Source: Acidobacteriota bacterium
GTDB lineage: Bacteria > Actinomycetota > Actinomycetes > Actinomycetales > Micrococcaceae
Assembly (NCBI GenBank): GCA_019352125.1
Contig: JABBNV010000139.1
Location: 1,899 to 7,130 of the forward strand
DNA: 5,232 bases
Direction: 5' to 3'
A program made the translations under genes and the position numbers. The notes under the pieces were generated by a model, which was given only the letters and a program-made list of their open reading frames with translations, was not told the origin of the DNA and searched no databases. Of the stretch, positions 1 to 4,181 are shown one piece after another. Position 1 is the first letter of the stretch, and the number at the start of each line of letters is the position of its first letter.

Positions 1-902
1 TTGGTTCCAACTTCACCGGTGCACTGAAGAAGGCGTCCACCGGCCCGGACGGCAAGATGTACCTAGTGCCCAACTACAACTACCCCTGGGGTTTCTTCTA
101 CCGCAAGAGCTTCTGGGCGGAAAAGGGCTACGAGGTTCCCAAGACTTTTGACGCTCTGAAAACGCTCTGCGCCAAGATGAAGACGGACGGCATCATCCCG
201 ATTGAATTCGCCGACAAGGATGGCTGGCCGGCCATGGGTACCTTCGACTACATCAACATGCGTCTCAACGGTTACCAGTTCCACATGGACCTTACGGCCC
301 ACAAGGAATCCTGGGATCAGAAGAAGGTCAGCGACGTCTTTGATACCTGGAAGGCGCTGTTGCCGTTCCAGAACCCCGGCGCTCTGGGCATGACGTGGCA
401 GGACTCGGCCATCTCACTGGGCGCAAAGAAATCCGGCATGTACTTGTTGGGCTCCTTCGTGACGCAGCAGTTCACCGATGCTGCCACGCTGGCCGATATT
501 GACTTCTTCCCCTTCCCGGAGATCGCTATGGAAGGTCAGGACGCTGTTGAGGCGCCCATTGACGGCCTGTTGTTGTCCAAGAAGGGCGGCAGCAACCAGG
601 CTGCCCGAGACTTCCTGGCCTTCATGGGAACAGCCGATGCGCAAAACGCTTACGCGGCCGTGGACACCTCCAACATCGCCACGGTCAAGGGTGCGGACAC
701 CTCCAAGTTCAGCCCGCTGAACAAGAAGTGTGCAGACGTGATTGCCAACGCAAAGAGCATCAGCCAATTCTTTGACCGCGACGCTCTCCCTGCCATGGCC
801 AACAACGTGATGATTCCAGCCCTGCAAGGGTTCATCAAGGACGGCACTATCGACGTCAAGAACCTGGAATCCCAGGCCAAGGCGCTGTACGCCGCACAGT
901 AA
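1..902 (+). CDS. Carbohydrate ABC transporter solute-binding protein, 5'-truncated
   Basis: This is the C-terminal 299 residues of a family 1 extracellular solute-binding protein (SBP_bac_1/UgpB-like). It would capture a sugar or similar small solute outside the membrane and deliver it to the two permeases encoded next. The reading frame is open from the left edge (first full codon at position 3), so the ATG at 57 is internal. The residues before it (GSNFTGALKKASTGPDGK) join a family-typical stretch: GKMYLVPNYNYPWGFFYRKSFW, then an acidic/aromatic 'EKGYEVPKTFDAL' segment like the usual YRKD-FEKAG-PTTWDEL. The aromatic-rich tract and a later 'QFFDRDALPAM...MIPALQGF' tail fit actinobacterial sugar-binding proteins. 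Full-length relatives are about 400-450 residues, so the lipoprotein signal peptide and most of lobe 1 lie outside the window. The substrate cannot be read from the sequence. Confidence is high for the family and low for any specific sugar. Confidence 0.93.
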   Translation, partial: GSNFTGALKKASTGPDGKMYLVPNYNYPWGFFYRKSFWAEKGYEVPKTFDALKTLCAKMKTDGIIPIEFADKDGWPAMGTFDYINMRLNGYQFHMDLTAHKESWDQKKVSDVFDTWKALLPFQNPGALGMTWQDSAISLGAKKSGMYLLGSFVTQQFTDAATLADIDFFPFPEIAMEGQDAVEAPIDGLLLSKKGGSNQAARDFLAFMGTADAQNAYAAVDTSNIATVKGADTSKFSPLNKKCADVIANAKSISQFFDRDALPAMANNVMIPALQGFIKDGTIDVKNLESQAKALYAAQ

Positions 903-910
903 CCAACGTC

Positions 911-952
911 CGGTGGGTGGGAGCCGCAGGTCCTTACGGCCCTCACCCACCG
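911..952 (+). promoter_or_regulatory. Intergenic hairpin between binding-protein and permease genes
   Basis: Arms 911-926 and 937-952 pair over 16 positions with one A/C mismatch (922/941) and one G-U pair (920/943). They enclose a 10-nt loop at 927-936. The outer arm is CGGTGGGTG against CACCCACCG, so the stem is GC-rich and stable. It begins 9 bases after the binding-protein stop. A broken pyrimidine tract (GTTCTTCTTC, 958-967) follows about 5 bases after the stem, so it is not a classic intrinsic terminator. In sugar-importer operons, hairpins here commonly stabilise the binding-protein mRNA or attenuate read-through, giving more binding protein than permease. That role is an inference. 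Confidence 0.6.
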
Positions 953-987
953 CCGTCGTTCTTCTTCGCAGGAGTTGAGACTTTTTC

Positions 988-1950
988 ATGTCTTCCACCA
1001 CGCAATCGCAGCATCCAACTACGCCGCCGCCCGCGGCGCCACGCGTCCGCCCAGCCAAAGCGCGCCGCGTCCGACGCCTCTCCGCACAGGACAAAATTGT
1101 GCTGGTGATCATGGTGGGTATCCCCACGCTGATCCAACTGGCTCTGGTCTGGATTCCCACAGTCTTGTCGATCCTGCTGTCCTTTACCCGCTGGAACGGG
1201 CTCTCGCTGGAGAGCATCAAAGCCGCGGGTTTTGCCAACTATGACTATGTGTTCAACGACAACCCAGCCTTCTGGCCCGCGGTGCAACACAACCTGCTGT
1301 GGCTGGGCTTTTTGGCGATCATTGCCACACCCATCGGCCTGTTGTTAGCAGTGTTGCTGGACCAGCAGATCAAGGGCAGCAAGATCTACCAGAGCATCTT
1401 CTTTGTTCCGGTAATGCTCTCGCTGGCGCTGATCGGCATCATTTGGCAGCTGTTCTACCAAAAGGACAACGGTCTGCTGAACTTTCTGCTCGGCACTGCC
1501 GGGACACCTCAGGCGGTGGACTGGTTTGGTAACTCATCGGTGAATATTTGGGCGGCACTGGTGGCGGCAACGTGGCGGCACGCTGGCTACGTCATGATCC
1601 TGTATTTAGCGGGACTCAAGGGTGTGGACGGTTCGCTCAAGGAAGCGGCCTCACTGGACGGGGCCAGCGCCACACAGACTTTCTTCCGGGTGGTTTTCCC
1701 GGCGATGCGCCCCGTGAACGTCGTCATTATTGTCATCACCATCATCGAGTCCCTGCGAGCCTTCGATGTGGTTTGGGTGATCAACAAGGGCACCAACGGC
1801 CTGGAACTTATTAGCGCATTGGTGATCAGCTACCTGGTTGGCGAGGGTCAATCCATCGGTATCGGCTCCGCTTTCGCAGTGATTCTGCTGGTCATCTCAC
1901 TGGTACCCATCACCATCTACCTTGCGCGTACTTTTGGGAAGGAAAAATAA
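988..1950 (+). CDS. Sugar ABC transporter permease, MalF/UgpA type
   Basis: This 320-residue inner-membrane subunit of a CUT1-type carbohydrate importer forms half of the translocation pore. After a hydrophilic, Pro- and Arg-rich N-terminal tail (about residues 1-35), six hydrophobic segments are visible, near 37-65, 101-125, 134-157, 187-210, 241-262 and 292-314. The cytoplasmic EAA loop that docks the ATPase is at 219-238 (EAASLDG...FP). The start is well fixed: an in-frame TGA at 976-978 lies just upstream and ATG 988 is the first start after it. AGGAG at 970-974 is a ribosome-binding site with a rather long 13-nt gap. The gene lies 85 bp after the binding-protein gene and its stop overlaps the next start by one base. 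Length and order (binding protein, F-type, G-type) are standard. The transported substrate is unknown. Confidence 0.95.
   Translation: MSSTTQSQHPTTPPPAAPRVRPAKARRVRRLSAQDKIVLVIMVGIPTLIQLALVWIPTVLSILLSFTRWNGLSLESIKAAGFANYDYVFNDNPAFWPAVQHNLLWLGFLAIIATPIGLLLAVLLDQQIKGSKIYQSIFFVPVMLSLALIGIIWQLFYQKDNGLLNFLLGTAGTPQAVDWFGNSSVNIWAALVAATWRHAGYVMILYLAGLKGVDGSLKEAASLDGASATQTFFRVVFPAMRPVNVVIIVITIIESLRAFDVVWVINKGTNGLELISALVISYLVGEGQSIGIGSAFAVILLVISLVPITIYLARTFGKEK
1936..1943 (+). promoter_or_regulatory. Ribosome-binding site for second permease (stop-start overlap)
   Basis: GGGAAGGA sits inside the last codons of the first permease gene, 6 nt before ATG 1950. The junction reads TAATG, so the upstream stop and downstream start share one base. 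This arrangement indicates translational coupling, which would keep the two permease halves at equal amounts. Confidence 0.7.
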
Positions 1951-2861
1951 TGACGACGACGGCGGTCCGCCCCACGGGCAATCGGACACCTACCGCTCGC
2001 TCCGGTTCCAAGAACAAGCGGCACTATGGCACGCATATCTTCCTGATCGTGATGTCCATTATGTGGCTAGTACCCCTGGGCTGGGCTCTGTTTACGGCAT
2101 TGCGCCCCAAATCAGACACGGACAAGTACGGCTACTTCAGCTTTGGCGGAGCCTTCAACTTTGACAACTTCGTTCAGGCGTGGACGCAGGGTGGCTTCAT
2201 CAAGTACTTCACAAACTCGCTAATCATCACCATTCCTACGATCATTTTGGTGCTGCTGTTCGCCTCCATGATGGCGTTTGCCGTGAGCCGCGTTTCCTGG
2301 AAGTTCAACGTCACCCTGCTGATCATGTTCACGGCCGGCAACTTGCTGCCACCGCAGGTGCTTGCCACACCACTGTTTGAAATGTTCAAACTGATTCAGG
2401 TGCCGTACTGGTTTAGCGATTCCGGCAACCTGCTGAACACCTATGTGTCCGTTATTGCGGCAAACACGGCCTTCCAAATTGGTTTCTGCACCTTTGTGCT
2501 CTCCAACTACATGAAGGCACTCTCTGCGGACCTCACCGAGGCGGCACTGGTGGACGGTGCAGGCATCTGGCGGCAGTACTGGAACATCATCATCCCGTTG
2601 TGCCGGCCGGCTCTGGCTGCTTTGGCCACGCTGGAGACCATCTTCATCTACAACGACTACTTCTGGCCCTTGCTGTTCATCCAGAGTGGGGACAGGCTTC
2701 CGGTCACTACGGCTATTAACAACCTGCAAGGGCAGTTCTTGTCCAATTACAATCTGCTGGCAGCCGGTGCCACCATTACCGTCGTACCCACGCTGATTGT
2801 CTACATTCTGCTGCAACGTCACTTCGTTGCAGGGCTCACGCTGGGATCCAGCAAGGGCTAA
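1950..2861 (+). CDS. Sugar ABC transporter permease, MalG/UgpE type
   Basis: This 303-residue inner-membrane protein is the partner of the preceding permease in the carbohydrate importer. Hydrophobic segments are visible near residues 28-50, 88-112, 119-139, 163-187, 217-238 and 268-290. The EAA loop is at 197-216 (EAALVDG...IIP), followed by CRPALAALA. The C-terminus, LLQRHFVAGLTLGSSKG, is the usual MalG-type ending (QR-FV-GL-G--KG). The FTNS at 87-90, leading into the second segment, is also typical of the family. The start is fixed by the TAATG overlap with the upstream gene and its ribosome-binding site. No ATPase gene follows, so the nucleotide-binding subunit must be encoded elsewhere or upstream of the window. 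Codon use and composition match the neighbouring genes. Confidence 0.95.
   Translation: MTTTAVRPTGNRTPTARSGSKNKRHYGTHIFLIVMSIMWLVPLGWALFTALRPKSDTDKYGYFSFGGAFNFDNFVQAWTQGGFIKYFTNSLIITIPTIILVLLFASMMAFAVSRVSWKFNVTLLIMFTAGNLLPPQVLATPLFEMFKLIQVPYWFSDSGNLLNTYVSVIAANTAFQIGFCTFVLSNYMKALSADLTEAALVDGAGIWRQYWNIIIPLCRPALAALATLETIFIYNDYFWPLLFIQSGDRLPVTTAINNLQGQFLSNYNLLAAGATITVVPTLIVYILLQRHFVAGLTLGSSKG
2811..2832. repeat. 8-6-8 perfect inverted repeat upstream of deoR-family gene
   Basis: CTGCAACG (2811-2818) and CGTTGCAG (2825-2832) are exact reverse complements separated by TCACTT. The centre is about 71 bp before the ATG of the regulator gene and falls in the last codons of the second permease (encoding the conserved LLQRHFVAG end). 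It could be an operator for autoregulation of the DeoR-type protein, an mRNA hairpin between transporter and regulator cistrons, or a chance product of coding constraint. The symmetry is seen directly; the role is inferred. Confidence 0.4.
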
Positions 2862-2874
2862 ACCGCACAAGACT

Positions 2875-2884
2875 AGGGGAGGAG
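2875..2884 (+). promoter_or_regulatory. Ribosome-binding site deciding the regulator start
   Basis: AGGGGAGGAG is a very strong Shine-Dalgarno match. It is 8 nt before ATG 2893 and 5 nt before an adjacent in-frame GTG at 2890. The frame stays open back to 2797, inside the permease gene, so this site is what places the true start at 2893 (or 2890). Confidence 0.8.
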
Positions 2885-2892
2885 AACCCGTG

Positions 2893-3690
2893 ATGCTCGC
2901 AGAGGAACGCCGCGCAGCCATTGTTACTGCGGTTAGCCGGGAGCGAATTGTTCGGGTTGCCGAGCTGGCAGATCTGCTCAAGGTTTCGTTGATGACTGTT
3001 CGCCGGGACATTGAACTGTTGGACGAGGCCGGAGCACTGCAAAAGATTCACGGCGGCGCCCGGATCAATGGCGGCCCGGGCACGCATGAGCCCGGGTTTG
3101 AGCTCAAATCAGGCCAGGCACAACCGGAGAAGGAAGCCATTGCGGCAGAGGCTGCCCGCTTGGCTCATAGCGGCATGGCCATTGGCATGAGTGCAGGCAC
3201 TACGACGCATGCCCTGGCGAAACATTTGGCGCTCAAATCCGGATTGACCATCGTCACCAATTCCGTAAGAATCGCTGACGTATTTCATACCTCTGGATCC
3301 AAATCCACGGTGATTCTCACCGGCGGCGAGCGGACGCCGTCGGATGCTTTAGTAGGGCCCATCGCGACAAATTCGCTGCGCCAACTCCATTTGGACCTAC
3401 TGTTTCTGGGCGTGCACGGCATGGACGAGCGCGCCGGATTCACTACCCCCAACGTGCTCGAGGCGGAGATGGATCGTGCCATGGTGGCATCCGCGCGCAA
3501 GGTCGCAGTCCTGACGGACAGCAGCAAATGGGGCACGCTGGGCATTTCCACCATTGCCACACTGGAGGATGCGGACGTGCTGATCTGCGACGATGCCCTG
3601 GGCACGGAGGCCAGACGCGTCCTGCGCGATCGCGTTGGCCGCCTGCAACTGGTGCGGGTTAACGCGCAGCAGAACTCATCTCACTCCTGA
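2893..3690 (+). CDS. DeoR-family transcriptional regulator
   Basis: This 265-residue DNA-binding regulator has normal DeoR-family length. Residues 1-57 are the classic winged-helix domain: MLAEERRAAIV, then VAELADLLKVSLMTVRRDIELL (recognition helix near 33-42) and KIHGGA (51-56). The DeoRC sensor domain (about 80-240) shows SAGTTTHALAKHL, TIVTNSVRIADVF, ILTGGE, LDLLFLGVHGMD, GFTTPNVLEAEMDRAM and VLTDSSKWG. Proteins of this family usually bind a phosphorylated sugar or polyol here and often repress a neighbouring catabolic operon. The residue that is often Asp before the GTTT motif is Ser100 here, as in a subset of actinobacterial members. The start is chosen by the strong ribosome-binding site at 2875-2884; GTG 2890 would add one residue. 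The gene follows the permease by only 31 bp with no terminator visible, so it is probably co-transcribed with the transporter and regulates it. Effector and operator are unknown. Confidence 0.95.
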   Translation: MLAEERRAAIVTAVSRERIVRVAELADLLKVSLMTVRRDIELLDEAGALQKIHGGARINGGPGTHEPGFELKSGQAQPEKEAIAAEAARLAHSGMAIGMSAGTTTHALAKHLALKSGLTIVTNSVRIADVFHTSGSKSTVILTGGERTPSDALVGPIATNSLRQLHLDLLFLGVHGMDERAGFTTPNVLEAEMDRAMVASARKVAVLTDSSKWGTLGISTIATLEDADVLICDDALGTEARRVLRDRVGRLQLVRVNAQQNSSHS

Positions 3691-3696
3691 CACATC

Positions 3697-3723
3697 ACGG
3701 CATGCGGCTGCGCTTTACGGCAT
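3697..3723. repeat. Two direct repeats of ACGGCAT, 20-bp period, before aroQ
   Basis: ACGGCAT occurs at 3697-3703 and 3717-3723, in the 42-bp gap between the regulator and aroQ genes. A 20-bp period is close to two helical turns, so both copies would face the same side of the DNA. The second copy overlaps a possible -10 element (CATAGT, 3721-3726). It is a candidate regulator-binding site, but the units are short and could be coincidental. Confidence 0.25.
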
Positions 3724-3732
3724 AGTTAACCC
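3721..3732 (+). promoter_or_regulatory. Possible leaderless promoter (-10) for aroQ
   Basis: CATAGT at 3721-3726 fits the minimal actinobacterial -10 pattern (A at -11, T at -7). It would place the transcript start at about 3733, exactly on the aroQ ATG. No Shine-Dalgarno sequence is visible before that ATG, which agrees with a leaderless message. No convincing -35 is seen. Weakly supported. Confidence 0.25.
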
Positions 3733-4179
3733 ATGACTACCAGCCACGGCACCCTGTTGATTCTCAATGGCCCCAACCTGAACCTGTTGGGTACCCGCGA
3801 GCCGCAGATTTACGGCACAGCAACGCTGGAGGACGTCAACGCGCTCTGCACGGAGGCGGCCTCCCGGCTGGGGTTCAGCGCCGATTGCCAGCAATCCAAT
3901 CATGAAGGCGTGCTGATCGATGCGATTCATGCAGCCCGCGGAACTTGCTCGGGGATTGTGATCAATGCGGGCGCTTTCACGCACACCTCCGTGGCACTGC
4001 GGGATGCTTTGGCCGGCGTGGAGCTGCCCGCCATCGAGGTGCATATTTCCAACGTGCACACCCGGGAGGAATTCCGGCACCACTCGTACCTCTCCCCCGT
4101 AGTAGACGCGGTGATAGTCGGCGCGGGGATCAACGGGTACAAACTAGCCATCGAGCACCTGGTGCATCTGCTGGCTTAG
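3733..4179 (+). CDS. aroQ: Type II 3-dehydroquinate dehydratase
   Basis: This 148-residue cytoplasmic enzyme interconverts 3-dehydroquinate and 3-dehydroshikimate by trans elimination and normally forms a dodecamer. The family signature is complete: ILNGPNLNLLGTREPQIYG at the N-terminus, with Arg22 and catalytic Tyr27 in the mobile loop. QSNHEGVLIDAIH is at 54-66. INAGAFTHTSVALRDAL contains Asn78 and catalytic His84. Then come Glu102 and His104 in IEVHISN, Arg111, and the FRHHSYLSPV and GAGINGY tail. All expected active-site positions are present at the usual spacing, so it should be active. The start is the first possible one, since an in-frame TAA lies at 3727-3729, but it has no recognisable ribosome-binding site. 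No other shikimate-pathway gene (aroB, aroC, aroK) is next to it. Its place behind a transporter and regulator hints at quinate/shikimate catabolism, but a biosynthetic role is equally possible. Its stop is 2 bp from that of the convergent protease gene. Confidence 0.95.
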   Translation: MTTSHGTLLILNGPNLNLLGTREPQIYGTATLEDVNALCTEAASRLGFSADCQQSNHEGVLIDAIHAARGTCSGIVINAGAFTHTSVALRDALAGVELPAIEVHISNVHTREEFRHHSYLSPVVDAVIVGAGINGYKLAIEHLVHLLA

Positions 4180-4181
4180 CG

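Larger units (their letters stand above)
3656..3732. repeat. Paired GTTAAC-centred sites flanking the deoR-aroQ junction
   Basis: GGGTTAAC (3656-3663) and GTTAACCC (3725-3732) are exact reverse complements, each with the palindromic core GTTAAC. The cores are 67 bp apart. The first is in the 3' end of the regulator gene and the second abuts the aroQ ATG. They may be paired operator sites, or chance. Confidence 0.25.

Noticed and set aside
414..1238. 274-codon open frame on the - strand
   Set aside because: It lies opposite the binding-protein and permease genes, has no recognisable domain, and its Arg/Gly/Val-rich composition is typical of a shadow frame in GC-rich DNA.
2797..2892. Upstream extension of the regulator frame into the permease gene
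   Set aside because: The frame is open only by overlap with the permease. The strong ribosome-binding site at 2875-2884 and the DeoR N-terminal pattern both place the start at 2893 (or 2890).
2220..3011. 263-codon open frame on the - strand
   Set aside because: It is antisense to the second permease and the start of the regulator, both well supported. Its composition is low in hydrophobic order and it has no family match.
3074..3097. GC-rich hairpin GCCCGGGC...GCCCGGGT inside the regulator gene
   Set aside because: An 8-bp stem with an 8-nt loop can form, but it falls in the linker between DNA-binding and sensor domains, encodes Gly/Pro residues, and has no T tract or nearby start. Probably incidental.
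3097..3108. 12-bp perfect palindrome TTTGAGCTCAAA in the regulator gene
   Set aside because: About one such palindrome is expected by chance in a window this size, and this one is mid-gene. Its GCTCAAATC part repeats at 3231-3239 only because both encode LKS.
4155..4165. GCACCTGGTGC palindrome near the aroQ 3' end, considered as a terminator for the protease gene
   Set aside because: The stem is only 4-5 bp with a tiny loop and no proper T run follows on the - strand.
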